From NCBI GenBank assembly GCA_036768485.1, contig JAVLUZ010000146.1, positions 248,001 to 312,000 of the forward strand: DNA of 64,000 nt, read 5' to 3'. Positions 12,027-23,750 of the stretch are shown piece by piece (position 1 is the first letter of the stretch; each line of letters begins with the position of its first letter). This DNA comes from Mermis nigrescens. Its lineage: Eukaryota; Nematoda; Enoplea; Mermithida; Mermithidae. Made by a program: the position numbers and the translations under genes. Below the pieces are notes generated by a model. The model saw only the letters and a list, made by a program, of their open reading frames with translations. It did not search any database and was not told the DNA's origin.

Positions 12027-12471
12027 TGTCACGCCTGGTAGTGGTCAATATGCAATAATTGTAATGCTATAATATACTTTTTCATACTAGGTTACTCCCC
12101 GTGTCTATTTGCACGTCTGTTGAGCCCTTTATAATAATAGGAACTATACGTTTGGATCAATATACACTTAACCCACTTAACGGGCTGACCTGTGTTCGTT
12201 GTATAGTCACCAGCTCGGACTGAGCTGTCTTATGCAAGCCTAGCAGCAAATATATTAACTCACATACACGCATATAAAACCGGTGCTATTGGGCAAACCC
12301 AATAGCCTTTATCAGCAATGACTTCTCATTAAGCAGTTTAACGTGCTAAGCTCGGACCGGTTCCTTCTGATGTTATGTCTCTTCAATATATGCGTTGAAT
12401 TCCTGCTGTTCTAACATGCGCATCAGGCGTCCATAGATTACTGTAGTAGCATATGGCGTTTTTACGTGACA
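12027..12471 (-). repeat. Complete LTR, 445 bp (3' LTR in minus orientation)
   Basis: Inverted termini TGTCACG and CGTGACA are exact. The repeat includes 12027-12417, shared with 12563-12953, plus 54 bp missing from the partner. Confidence 0.7.
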
Positions 12472-12562
12472 CCTCCCTCCTTAGCTTTGATCGTTCTTGA
12501 TCAATAATAGCAGCTACTAGACTCCACAAGATATGTGACTATCCCACCGCAGCCACTAAATA
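12472..12562 (-). other. Internal region with polypurine tract and primer-binding site
   Basis: On the minus strand AAGGAGGGAGG abuts the 3' LTR exactly, and TGGCTGCGGTGGGAT lies 6 bases after the 5' LTR. The latter is complementary to a plausible tRNA 3' end (ATCCCACCGCAGCCA, with T-arm-like sequence and CCA). The two signals fill most of the region. Confidence 0.6.
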
Positions 12563-12953
12563 TGTCACGCCCGGTAGTGGTCAATATGTAATAATTGTAA
12601 TGCTATAACATACTTTTTCATACTAGGTTACTCCGCATGTCAATTTGCACGTCTGTTGAGCCCTTTATAATAATAGGAACTATATGTTTGGATCAATATA
12701 CACTTAACCGACTTAACGGGCTGACCTGTGTTCGTTGTATAGTCACCAGCTCGGACTGAGCTGTCTTATGCGAGCCTAGCAGCAAATATATTAACGCGCA
12801 TACACGCATATAAAACCGGTGCTTATTTGCGAAGCCAATAGCCTTTATCAGCGCTGACTCCTCACTAAGCAGTTTAACGTGCTAAGCTCAGACCGGTTCC
12901 TTCTGATGTTATGTCTCTTCAATATATGCGTTGAATTCCTGCTGTTCTAACAT
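12563..12953 (-). repeat. Truncated LTR (5' LTR in minus orientation)
   Basis: Direct repeat of 12027-12417 with scattered differences. It stops at 12953, where the dispersed duplication begins. Confidence 0.7.
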
Positions 12954-13286
12954 TTTTGGCAATTTTCTCTATAGGACCCTGAAACTTGGATGCTGCCGAC
13001 GTGCGATTTTAACTCATGAGATACACAAGACATGCATCAGAGGCTTTAGAATTCTCGACCTCAATCGGGAAACTCTACCATGAACAAGTCTCAAAAGCCA
13101 AAAAATCATGAAATCGAATCTTTTTTGCAAACATACTATATATGAATTGAAAAGTGACAATGATGATACGCTAATTTAGAATTCGAATATTGTGCATTAA
13201 AAAAAGCTCTACAAGTAGCACTTTTAGCAGGCCAATCTGTGCACACTGCCATACATATACAGTGTAGAAATTCCGGGGGTCAGCAT

Positions 13287-13550
13287 CACAGGTGGGCAGC
13301 ACCAAAATTCTGGGGATGCTAGGCTTTTCAAAGGTATAAAAATAGTCTTAATAAATGCTGATATAGTGAAAACACACACCAGTTTGTCAAAGTTTCTCTT
13401 TGAGAACTTTCGAATTGACATCTAAAAAATTCAGTCAAAACAAAAAAATTCAAAAATTGAATTCTGGGGAAGGTATTTTGGTTTCTGGGGGTATTTGGCC
13501 TTTTGAGAAAGGAAGAAAGGTGCATACTCCTCTACCCAAACCCATGTGTT
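13287..13550 (+). mobile_element. Family A hAT MITE inside duplication copy 2
   Basis: Starts CACAGGTGGGCAGC. Flanked by GTCAGCAT and GTCAGCAC (seven of eight). Orthologous to 4798-5019. Confidence 0.7.
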
Positions 13551-13611
13551 GTCAGCACCGAAAAATTAAAAAGAAGTGTTTTTTTTAGTCTACAGAATAA
13601 TTGGTCAGACC

Positions 13612-13779
13612 CATACTTGGGGATGGGTGGGAGTCTCAAGCGTCTGGCTGTTCCTTCTTTCCTGAGCACCTACCACTAAGCAAAATCGATAGATTCCTTG
13701 AAATGAAAATATTTTGGAAGCAATTTTTAGTAATTTTTACTCTTATCCCCACACAGAATTCGGTCGCTGCCTACTTGTA
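13612..13779 (-). mobile_element. Family B/C short MITE inside duplication copy 2
   Basis: Exactly flanked by GTCAGACC on both sides. Orthologous to 5082-5249. Confidence 0.7.
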
Positions 13780-13787
13780 GTCAGACC

Positions 13788-14051
13788 CTTACCTAGGCGT
13801 AGGGATTTTGGGAGTCAGCAACCCACAGAAACCAAAATACCCCCAAAAACTAAATACTTTCTCTCAGAATTCAATTTTTAAACTTGATTTTTTTTTCTCG
13901 CAATTTTAGATGTCCTTGGATATTTCTCGATGACAAACATTCAAAAATGATGTTGTTTTTCGCCATGCCACAATTTTTGAGACAATTTTTTGACTTTTGA
14001 TAAATCTAGCACCCCCTACCCTTCCCATAACTTTGGTGCTGCCCACCTATA
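13788..14051 (-). mobile_element. Family A hAT MITE unique to duplication copy 2
   Basis: Flanked by GTCAGACC and ATCAGACC, reusing the target duplication of its neighbour. It is absent at the matching site in copy 1 (near 5257), so it inserted after the duplication. Confidence 0.75.
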
Positions 14052-14759
14052 ATCAGACCCCTCAAAAATCGATATAACCCAGTATAAATTTTTTGCATTT
14101 TTTAGATGTTTGCTAGTTTTACATAATACAGTCACCTCAGGATCCGGCTGTTTTCCATGTATTGTCAAAGGAATCAATAGCCATTCTTGGTGGTCAAAGT
14201 GCTCAAGAATAAGAACACGTATTCTCACCCCTCTCTTGGCAATCAGTTGATTACGAATTATCTTGAAAGAACGATCACACTTGACTTAATCTCACTCTTC
14301 ATAATGATTAAACGGTCTGAAATTTCCTTTACATAGAAATATGTGAAGAAGCGAATAAAAGATGTTGTTTTAAATATATTTGTATTTATTATTTGTGCTT
14401 TTGGTTGTCAAGCTGCGGAATAGTTGCTACTCATTCAACCACATTAAGTCGAGCATGCTGAACAATAAGAACTATTTTCCATAAATATTCGAGGGAAATC
14501 TTTCAGAAACTAATCTGATATTTACGTATGTTTGTACACTTGAAGGATTGTATTATTGTCACACATAAGGCACTCGTGCGCTACATAACGCTCCACTGCA
14601 CATTTAGTAGGTACACAAAAGAGATGAAGGAGTGTTTTGCTTAAATTAAGATGCATCGTGTACCACATAAATATCGTTAAATTCCAGCTCAAGAAGCTAT
14701 ACTTTAGCTGCACTAAACACTGCATATCTCCATGTACCCATATTTTTTCTAGTCCCCTC

Positions 14760-14868
14760 AACGCGTGGGCGTGGAAGATGGGCATTAAGAGGTATGCTTA
14801 CGCAAAGACCGAATACCCCCAGAAACGGAAATAACCCAAAGACTTTAGGTGCTGCCCTGCCCACCTAT
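14760..14868 (-). mobile_element. Internally deleted family A MITE
   Basis: Both end blocks (CGTGGGCGTGG and GCCCACCTATA) are present but the AT-rich core is missing. Confidence 0.5.
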
Positions 14869-14879
14869 AATTCTTTCTT

Positions 14880-15345
14880 CTTATATCTTTAATAATCCGG
14901 CATTTTCAAGTAGCTGTACTCGTCCTTTTTTGCTTCCATCAGAGCATTTTTTGTTGCAAGTGACCTGATTTTAAATCGCAGAAATAAAGTGAATAGGTGA
15001 GTAATATTTCAAAATAAAGGTAGTATTTCAAGCACATGGAAACAATTGTTCTTGAACATCTACATTACTCTTTTTAAACAAGAAAAGCTCTTTATTTAAG
15101 CAGCTTTAAAATTAAATTTGACTCTTAATTTTAATTTTCCTTTGAAAAGTTTGTGAAAAAAACCTTTCCAGCTATCTGGTGCTGATATTGTTTGTTCAGG
15201 TGTAAAAATGACCAACGATTAATGCGAGTAAACAGAGCATAAAGTTATGTTCGTAATGCTGATATTACAAAGAACATTTTCGAAACAAATTAGAGCTTCT
15301 GCAATGTTTTAAAAACTAAACTTAATCTTCTATTGTAAGCATTGA
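14880..15345. other. No gene seen
   Basis: AT-rich. Contains one small fragment of the family D arm (about 14925-14965) and TTTACA-rich sequence. Confidence 0.4.
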
Positions 15346-15353
15346 ATGACTAC

Positions 15354-15594
15354 TATAGTCTATTTCACGAAATCTAGCGAATTTATTACAACTTCTGAAT
15401 CAATACAAATCGATTACAAAAGCATTTGAAACTAAAGCAAAAATCATGATATAATGCATAGTAATTGATAAGCATGAAGTTTTACTATGCAAAATTGCAT
15501 TACACAGTAGCTGCCTAGAAGCCACTTTTGTAGCTACTCACTTGTTGCGCTGAAAATTGATTGCCATGCACTAGGTTTCGTGAAATAGACTATA
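15354..15594 (+). mobile_element. Family F MITE with long terminal inverted repeats
   Basis: Ends TATAGTCTATTTCACGAAA and its complement TTTCGTGAAATAGACTATA, an exact 19-bp inverted repeat that includes a TA at each edge, compatible with a TA target duplication as in Tc1/mariner-type elements. Confidence 0.7.
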
Positions 15595-16039
15595 AGTGTA
15601 TTTAAATTTACAGTGAATTTGTATGCATAGCATGACGTTATGAAGAAGATTTTGAAGGGTAAATTCGCTTTCTGCACTGCTCTGGGAGTAAAATGGAATT
15701 CTAGTGTAACATTGTACTTCTGTGCAGTAAATTAATAAAAGTTGCTATTAAACGCGCCCAAGTCCTTTTTATTCTTGAGCTTGAAGTTTACACCTCCAGA
15801 ACCAGCTTAATATTGAGTGTAGAAAAAGCGAAACCAAATGTAAATTAAAATAATTAACACCACCCAATGTACAACCAGAGAATTTGACAGACAGAAACAT
15901 GTTTTTCTACCAAGTTTCGATATCTTACACCTCCATATATAAGCCTATATTAGATTCAAAATGGAACGTTTCAAATGCGTGCAACATACAGCTTCGAGCC
16001 AAATACATTATGTTTTAATGATTTAAACGGGACAGACAA

Positions 16040-16245
16040 AAATGATGGGTTCCCATCAGTTCGCGCGTCCCGATTGTTCGCTCGTCCCACCAGTTCGCGC
16101 ATCCCATCTGTTTATGCATCAAATTTGTTAGTGCGTTCCACCACCTCTACGGAAATCCCACCTGTTCAAACGTCCTAACCGTATGCGCATCCCACCTATT
16201 CGAAAATCCCATCTCTTCACACGTTCCACCCATTCAAATGTTTTC
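16040..16245 (+). repeat. Degenerate minisatellite of about 18-19 bp
   Basis: Unit like GCGCATCCCACCTGTTC repeated about ten times with drift. It keeps one plus frame open to 16178, which I take as a by-product of the repeat. Confidence 0.6.
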
Positions 16246-16585
16246 TATCTCAGCACATATAAGGCAGTTATCTCGAGTCAATTTCATTCTATCACTTGAA
16301 GTTTTCAGGTGTTAAACATATACTTCAGTGTTTACTTTCGTAATTATTTTCACGAATTAATTTTATCTCTGTTATTCATCTGAAGAGACCAAATATTACA
16401 TGAGTAAAAGTATGTTTAAAATGACGTATTGCAGTTTTTCTTGGAAATCTGGAACGGAAAGCGTGTTTTTTAGTCAGTATTAAATTTTACAGAGCGGAAA
16501 GAATTAAATTTCATGCAGAAGTTTAACTTCGAGCTAAAGAATTTGCTCCCGGTACGTGCTGACTCATGAGAAAAATTGTGTTAGC

Positions 16586-16856
16586 ATACATGGGAAGCAC
16601 CTAAAATCTGGGGGCGCGAAGGAGGGGATTTAGGATATGCAACCCCCAGAACGCCGAATACCCCCTAAAAAACAAAATACTAATTCAATTTTTTGAATTT
16701 TTTTGTTTTTTTCGATTTTGTTGACGCCAATGCTTAGTGCTCGATGAGAAAACGTTGAAAAATAGTGTTTATCCACCATAACCATTATTTTTAAGACAAT
16801 TTTCGACCTTAAAAAATCATGCCCCCCACCAGAATTTTTAAAACTGCCCACCTGTA
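16586..16856 (-). mobile_element. Family A MITE with a hybrid left end
   Basis: A short forward-type terminus (CATACATGGGAAGCACC) is followed directly by an almost complete minus-oriented copy ending CTGCCCACCTGTA. No matching target duplication. Confidence 0.5.
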
Positions 16857-17065
16857 AGTACTGCGAGAATTTCGAGTCATGGTCCGGCATAAAGAGAAAT
16901 AGTGTAGAATGAAGAGGGATAACGAACCTGTACTTTTGCACGTACACAGACTACATGGTATTCCTATGTCACTAAATGACACGATGTAGTATACAGTATT
17001 TTTATGACATGCTAAAATCGTCAATCCTATGCTAAAATCGTCAATCCCCCATGTAGACTTTATTC

Positions 17066-17233
17066 TTAGTCTATTTCAAGCATCCTCGGAGTTTTCTTCT
17101 ATGAATTTTCGCGGAGTAAGCCGATGATGACTCACGATAATAGGTCCACCGGCACTATTTCAGATTAGTGTTTACTTTGAGCTGATGGACATTTATATAT
17201 AAAGGGCACAAGCTTATACGAAACAGACTCTAT
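17066..17233 (+). mobile_element. Family F MITE
   Basis: Left end TTAGTCTATTTCAAG and right end ACGAAACAGACTCTA. Confidence 0.5.
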
Positions 17234-17279
17234 AGGTTCTAACAAAACGTACAAGCAAACGCCAGGTGTACGTGTACAT

Positions 17280-19470
17280 AGTCTTATAAGCGCGTTAGCG
17301 CGTACCTATTATATACTTGGGTACTCTCACCACACCTGGGCGTGGGGGGGGGGTTTGGGGTATGCACCCCCCCAGAAACCAAAATACCCCCTCAGAAATC
17401 AAAATACCCCCCCAGAATTCAATTTTTGAAAATTTTTTTTCGCTTTTTTCGCAATTTTTTGATGCCAATGGATAGTGCTTGATGAGAAACGTCGAAAAAT
17501 GGTGTTTTTATCACCATACCATCGTTTTTAAGGCCATTTTTTGACCTTCAAAAAAATCTAGCACCCCCCAGAAATTTCTTGCTGCCCACGTATGACTCTC
17601 ACCCAACGTATGAGTTTCCACGGTTTATATCCCGCTAAGAAGCGATTTTTTTCAACCAATAGATAAGACAAAAAGATTATGCCAGCTTTTCTAGTTTTTG
17701 TTTACACTCGATATCGGCTATGTAAAGAGTCTGTAAAGCTTTATTGTATCGTCATAACATTAAGCGAATTTTGGTTGGCTGTTTTGCTCTGCCTGTGAAC
17801 AACTCGATATTAAATCTTCAAACAACTTATTGCTTTCCAATTGTAGAAGAAGGAATGCTCCAGCTGTTGATTATTTTCTTTTCAAATTTCGAATAAGTAC
17901 TCGGATTAGGATGTAAGGAGTAAAACTTAGGGGGATTGGGTCGAAACAATACATTTTGGTCGAATTTTCGACTTCTTTGTCAGTCAAAAGCTCCATTTAT
18001 AAGTCCCAAGAAAGTTTTTCTGATAATAAGGTATTACGGCTTATGAGCTACTTTCTGCCTACCAGAAAATTTTTTACACCGAATATGGGGTTAGATCTAT
18101 AATTTTAAACTTTACACTCTAGGGATAGATTTCTTTTCAACTTTCCAGCTTTTGAGTCTCAGGAAAAATTGAGTAAAATAAAAATAAATAACTTCCTAGT
18201 GGCTACACGTTGCAGCAAACCGCGTTTAAAAAACGCAATATAGACTTACTTATGGGGGTGCTAAACGATTCGAATGTCTTTATACTCAATGGAAAGTGAG
18301 TTTTAGGTTTTTAAAGTTTGCAATGTGATGGATGGTGCTTAGAAGTTGGAATTCGTCGAATAAAAAAATATAATGTGCTTCTTAGGGCTTACACGTCACA
18401 GCAAATAGCCTTTATTTACATCAATATTTTGTTTTTTTTGAGAGATTTAAAGTCTAAAATTAAGTTTGTTAAACGTTAAACGTGTTTATGTCTTGTTTTT
18501 TCCGTCAACTTCTCCGGTTATGATTCTGGACATGATCTTAAGTCTACACTCATCAGTGATGTAAAGTGCTCAACTTCTAATACCTATTCGTCTTCAGGCC
18601 ATGGAGGAGACTTAAGTTTTTCATAAATGAGAGTCGTAATATCGGAGTAATATCAGAATTACAAATCTGACTAAAATTTTTACATTCTGTGGTTGTTGAA
18701 GTTCACACTGCAAATTAAGTTTAGTTCTAGAGCCTTGCAGAGCTTTATTTTCCTCAAAGCATTCTACGTAACGTCAATGACTGATATTTTCCTCTACATT
18801 AGGCAGTTCAGTAAAGGTTGAACTATTCACTTAATCTTAATATTTCGTTTGCATTACAAATTTATTTGACATCCGAGGCATTGCGAGAAGTTAATTTTTT
18901 TTAAAGTATGTTCCGTTATCAAAATTGCGAATCAGACTGAGTTTTTTTACACCCAGTAGTTATGTAAACTTTACACTGAAAATTAAATTTAGTTTTAGAG
19001 AGATGCCGCATAAACTATTTTCAAAATGTTACATGTAGCGTCAAGTTTAATCTGATCGTACGTGTTCTTTACACCCAATATTTGCGTACAATTTATACTG
19101 AAAATTTTTGGTCTGTTTGAATAAGATATGATTTATTTCTTGTAAAAAGATAATGCTGATATTTAGAATAATATTGGTATTCTGGCATGTTACCGTATGT
19201 GAACTGACTGATTTACTCAAATCATACTAATTAAACGTAGGATATTATCCGAGAAAAATGCTCCGATGGAACAAAAACGCCGAATATACTTGGGATTGTA
19301 TATTATTAAAGATGAAAAATGGGACTAGGAAAAAAGCTACCTATGTGTATGCCTAAATTCGCAAAATCTATTAAAAATCAGACTTTCTTTAAGCAACGCA
19401 AGAAATGGAAGTATATTCTGCGTCCTCTGAAAAAGTGTAACCGTCTTTGAATAATTTTCAATGCTTCACG
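17280..19470 (+). mobile_element. Copy of the TTTACAC-rich large element
   Basis: Begins with the GCGCGTTAGCGCG palindrome as at 8663 and ends with the family D arm (19250-19450). Contains the same sequence blocks as 8640-11410 but more diverged, and is interrupted near its left end by a MITE. Confidence 0.5.
17331..17594 (-). mobile_element. Family A hAT MITE with perfect target duplication
   Basis: Starts CACACCTGGGCGTGG and ends CTGCCCACGTATG. ACTCTCAC occurs on both sides (17323-17330 and 17595-17602). Confidence 0.9.
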
Positions 19471-19492
19471 TAAGAAAGGTATAAACATAATC

Positions 19493-19655
19493 TGTAGTCT
19501 ATTTCACAAAAACGTGGGCATGAAAGTTATTTTTCGGCGATCCAAAGATTAGCACAGTGTCATGATTACTGCCTTACTTTAAAGCGCTTTCGTAAGCGAT
19601 ATACCTTGACTCAAGAATTGAGATCCATGCACAAGGTTTCGTGAAACAGACTGTA
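19493..19655 (+). mobile_element. Family F MITE
   Basis: Ends TGTAGTCTATTTCAC and GTGAAACAGACTGTA, 163 bp. Confidence 0.6.
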
Positions 19656-19884
19656 GAATGTTTACTTTTTGTAAATTGCTTGCAAGTCGCAACGCTGGTT
19701 TGATTTATATAGTGATTGATAGAAAACAAACTGCATTGCTAAGGTCTTTTATTTTGATATATCATAAGCATTATAGCAAGCGAACCTGGCGTCAATGGAT
19801 TAGTGCACACAATCGTTGCGGCATGTAAATGTACCTGTAGTCTGTTCCACATAAGCTCACGCGTTTCTTACTGCTTTAGAACAA

Positions 19885-20130
19885 CAATTAAGTGCCTTTT
19901 TTAGCGTTTTAAACCCATTATCGGCTCGAAAATCTCAAATTTTCGGCTCTTCGCGCCTTGCACACATTTTTTGACCATATTTTGGTAAATTCACTCAATT
20001 TTTTTAGAGGTTTTCGGAATTTTTTTTCTGTTTTTATGCTCTAATATGAACGAGCATTGTCTTAAACGTTAAAAACAGTTTTTTGACGTGGACCCATTGT
20101 TTTTATTCCAAAAATGCACTTTTTAATATA
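19885..20130 (+). repeat. Family G repeat copy
   Basis: Carries the family landmarks in order: TTTTAGCGTTTTAAA, CTCAAATTTTCGGCTCTTCGCGCC, TTTTTTGACCATATTTTG, and a GTTAAAAACAGTTTTTTGACG block. Confidence 0.5.
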
Positions 20131-20579
20131 TTCTTAGACCTGACAAGGGTCCTCCTTTCAAGGGTCCTTTAAAAGAAAAAATTAGAGATTCTTAAATTGT
20201 GACTGGAAGACCGCTAGAATAGATTTTAACACTCTTTTCGGAATAATAAGCCCTACATTTTTGGGCTCTTCGCGCCTCATTCATTTAGGTACAACTATTT
20301 AATATTATTGAGATCAAATTTGATTTTTCTAAAGTTTTTCTTCTCTTATATGTAGATTTCGTGAAGAAAGGCTCAAAAACACTACTTTTTTGTCGATCCA
20401 TGAGTTGAAGTAGGGATAATCAACTTCAAAATTTTCGTCCTGTCCCCCAAATCAGAAGAAAAACTATGTACGCAACGGCTTTTTATAGCAAAATATGTAT
20501 GTAAGAACACATTTGCACGAGTAAGACCAAATGAATAATTTCATTGAGACTGTTGCCAAAAAAGATGTATAGCTGCATA

Positions 20580-20740
20580 TCAAGTATGCATCAATATGGC
20601 GTCTTTCTCGCTGGCAACTTTTGAGGCGGTTTTCTCGTCTGCAGCGGCGGCCATGTAAAACCTCCCGCCCTCGTACGCACAGGCGGCGTTTCTGCCGATG
20701 GCGGCGTCTCACTCCATAAAACTCTGGACGAAATCTGCGA
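20580..20740 (-). other. GC-rich island with an Ala/Gly-rich open minus frame
   Basis: About 150 bases rich in G+C and CpG stand out in strongly AT-rich sequence. On the minus strand 20708-20580 is open for 42 codons and reads as an Ala- and Gly-rich segment. An ATG near 20653 would give a 24-residue end. The overlapping frame 20775-20464 (-) is Arg-rich and looks like a shadow. It could be an isolated exon, a fragment of a transposon gene, or foreign DNA. No splice sites settle this. Confidence 0.25.
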
Positions 20741-20799
20741 ATGAACACGTTAGTAAATTTTAGAAAAATATTCAAATTTTTCAGTAAAGATGTTCTATT

Positions 20800-22430
20800 C
20801 TTCTGTCAAAAGACGGGTATTGGGCTGAGATGGGAGTCTGAGGGATGTCTGGATCTCCTGAACCTAATTTTACCCCATAAAAATTCATAGACTAAAAAAT
20901 TAAATTTTCAATACACATATGAGAATTTTTCAAGCGAAACTTTCAAGCCTTTTTTGGAGTTAGTGCGACTTGTTTTAGCCCAAACACGCCAGATTTTAGC
21001 TCGTTCACGCCACGACATACGTACAACACATACAAAAAAATCAAACTTTAGATTGAAGGCTTTCAGCCATTTCAAAACCATTAGAGGGTGTATAACTTAA
21101 TGGTCAAAAACAACAAAAAACGCTTAAAAATAACCAAAAAAGCAAGTTTCCGCCTAAAATTGGGGATGTCAAATGATTTCCTGACTCTGAGAGATGGTTA
21201 ACGTCCAACTTTGGTTGGGCGAAACCCTCTAAACACCGCTTCTTAACCCTTTATTAACGGCTGTCCGAGAAAACGGACGCTAGCATAGGGATACACTGCT
21301 CTTAGCCTATTGTAAGCGATCGGTCGTCTTAATCTTATCTAAACGATCAGTTTTTAGTATACGAAACCTTCATATTTTCAGAAGAAATTTAAAAATATTT
21401 AGTGGAGGTATACTGTAATGAAAAAGCTCACGTTTTTTGGGTGTACAACTTTATAGCAATCATGCTCTTCTGATTTCTTACTGTTTACATTTTAAATTAA
21501 ATTGATTTATAGTCCTTAAAAAGTTCTTTGGGATTATATGTACCTATATCGATTCTTTCACTTAAGATTTTTTGCAGATTCTTTGCATAAAACCATTTGA
21601 TATGGAAAAATGTGTTTTAAATTTGGGATGGCACGCAAATAACTGGGGCACGTGTTTGCATTAGAAAAATCAATGTTTTGCTTACATACCTGCATTTTAG
21701 CATGAAAATACGTCATTTATTTGAAAAAACTTACCCAGCTTGGCTGTCAATGCTCACTAATGTTGTTCATAAGAGCTTAACTTACAAACATGGCTTTTAT
21801 ATGTATTAATGAGGTGTATGCTTTTTCAAGGCCATCCTAAAAAAGGGATAGATACGAGTAACTCTTTATTGAGGACTCTCCTAGAAATGAGACCTTTTTA
21901 CTCATTACCAGCTGTATCTAGAATCACAAAAAAATCAGTGACACTGTTTAAATAATACGGAACTTGATTATCAATATAACTTTAAATCAACATTTGTAGT
22001 TCAGAGGCCCTTAACAAAGGCTTAATGTACGCATATCGCCTAAATATTCAGAAGGGAATTCAATTTCAGTACCTCTTTACTTATTTTCTCCATGATGCCC
22101 CCACAATTTGATTTTTTACAATGTAAGCTGATCATTATAGATACCTGTACTGAGCATAACCATTATGTTGGAGCAGTCTGTCTTTGGGTCAACCAAGCAG
22201 CTGTTTAAAGTAAAACGGTCTCATAAGCTCTTATAAATACTAAAATAGGGTACAAATTTCGCTAGTTCCGAGCTTTGATTCATTTGAAGCACTTTTGCTA
22301 AAAATTTTTAATTGTTATCAATTCTAGACATGAAGTTATTTTGTTCAGAAAATTTTGCGTTTGTTTATCCGGAAGGTGTCTCCCCTTGTGTACATTCCTG
22401 CTTACTATGTAATGCCTAATTCAGTCACAA
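20800..22430. other. Long stretch without a recognised gene
   Basis: AT-rich. A few short blocks echo family G near 20900-21150. I saw no MITE termini and no convincing frame. Confidence 0.35.
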
Positions 22431-22432
22431 CT

Positions 22433-23150
22433 TTACTTGCGAATAGCCCCAAAAGGCAAACAATCAGTAGGCATACGTAGATAGAGCGATTCATTTTGAG
22501 CCACGAATGCAACAAAACTGGAACAAATGACTGGTTTAGCTGAAAAATGCAATGCATACCTACTTTCAAATGCTGTAACATCTAGAAACTTTTCTTCTCG
22601 GATCAGTGAAGACGAAAAGATGCTGCCGATTGAATTAATGGTGAATACACAATTTTCCATTGGACCTATTTTGAGCTAGTTTGCTGCTTGAGCTTGTTCA
22701 AGCTTGACCCTGTACTAGTACAAAGAGCGTTGGCTAGCAGGGTCGAGCAATTTTCAAAAAGTTTTACATGAAGCTTTAGTCTTAGTGGGCGTCAAAAATA
22801 AAAGGCGTTTTGCCTTGTTTATGATTAGTCTCATTTTTTCTAAAAATGTAGCGTACTTATTCATGATTTCTAGTTCTAAATGGTTTTTTAAAGTAAACCC
22901 TATCTGCAATATTTGGTATTAACCTTCCAAATAAGCTATAGTCTTTATCATTCAACTTTAACGTTTCCGAAAAGAAATGAAAAGCGACTACAAAAGTAAT
23001 AGTGTGGAGGGGGTCGCAAAGGTATTTCAAGGGTATTGCTATGTTATAACGTGTGGACAGGCCGCCTTTCTTTTGTACACAAGGGTACCTTTTATCAACC
23101 TGCTTTTTGGGCCCTGAAACATTATGATGCAGACACAATTAGGTCGCACA
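22433..23150. other. Possible decayed coding sequence near the capsid-like fragment
   Basis: A plus-strand frame is open from about 22499 to 22678 and reads with fairly balanced composition. A minus frame at 23138-22857 lies in the same orientation as the capsid-like fragment. Neither could be identified, so they are recorded as candidates only. Confidence 0.2.
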
Positions 23151-23169
23151 TTGGTTATGTGACGCAATC

Positions 23170-23330
23170 CTAATATCGCACATTGGCAACCTGACTAATA
23201 AAGAGCGCATTGGCGAAGCATTTTTTGCAACTGGCGGCTCTCTTTGATGTCCGCGCAGCCTGTTTGGAATTTATAATAAGCGCACTGGCGAAGCATTTTT
23301 TATGATTGGCCCATTTTGTTGACTAGCAAA
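23170..23330 (+). repeat. Short repeats of GCGCAYTGGCGAAGCATTTTTT
   Basis: Two clear copies (about 23206 and 23280) and two partial ones (about 23175 and 23320). Confidence 0.5.
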
Positions 23331-23750
23331 GCAATTTTTTTACAATAGGATTAAAAAGAGTAGTTATACATGTTATCCTGGAGCGCAACGCTAGAACATA
23401 GCCCATGTCATAAGAAAGGCAAAACGGGAAAACACACTTGATGTATTCTAAACGCATTGTTACCTGTTATTTGGGGCACAAAATGTGAAGTCAAATAAAA
23501 AAATACATGTAAATAGGTTTAACATGTTAGGCGTGTTAAACATGCAACAGGCACAGGCGTGTTGACATGTTATGGGAGCAGCCGTGGGTCAGGGGGCCGC
23601 CAAAACATGCACCACGCTTGATGTGTTGACCTATTATGGAAGTCGCTGCCATTTGCAGTGATTACAATTAATGATAAATCTGAAGCAGAGGTCCGCTCTC
23701 CCTATCCCTGCACACAGTGTGAAAATCTATTAATTTGTTAGTTTAAGATG

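Larger units (their letters stand above)
12027..12953 (-). mobile_element. Miniature LTR retrotransposon (TRIM-like), minus-oriented, one LTR truncated
   Basis: Two direct repeats flank an internal region of only 91 bp. On the minus strand the left-hand repeat runs TGTCACG...CGTGACA, the 7-bp inverted termini expected of an LTR. The internal region is little more than a purine-rich tract next to one LTR and a primer-binding-like TGG sequence next to the other. This matches terminal-repeat retrotransposons in miniature. Nothing coding is present. The other LTR lacks its first 54 bp. Confidence 0.7.
12953..14765 (+). repeat. Dispersed duplication, copy 2
   Basis: Same order of blocks as 4480-5962. 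It abuts the truncated LTR on its left and ends at a short MITE. Confidence 0.65.

Noticed and set aside
12027..12953. Reading the two 391-bp repeats as a simple tandem duplication
   Set aside because: Exact TGTCACG/CGTGACA ends, the abutting purine tract and the primer-binding-like site fit an LTR element better.
20464..20775. 103-codon Arg-rich minus frame
   Set aside because: The Arg run comes from reading the GC-rich island in a shadow frame, and the rest is AT-rich chance sequence.
22857..23138. Confident call of a second Polinton capsid gene
   Set aside because: Orientation and position fit, but I could not line up enough of the frame with a known family to support it.
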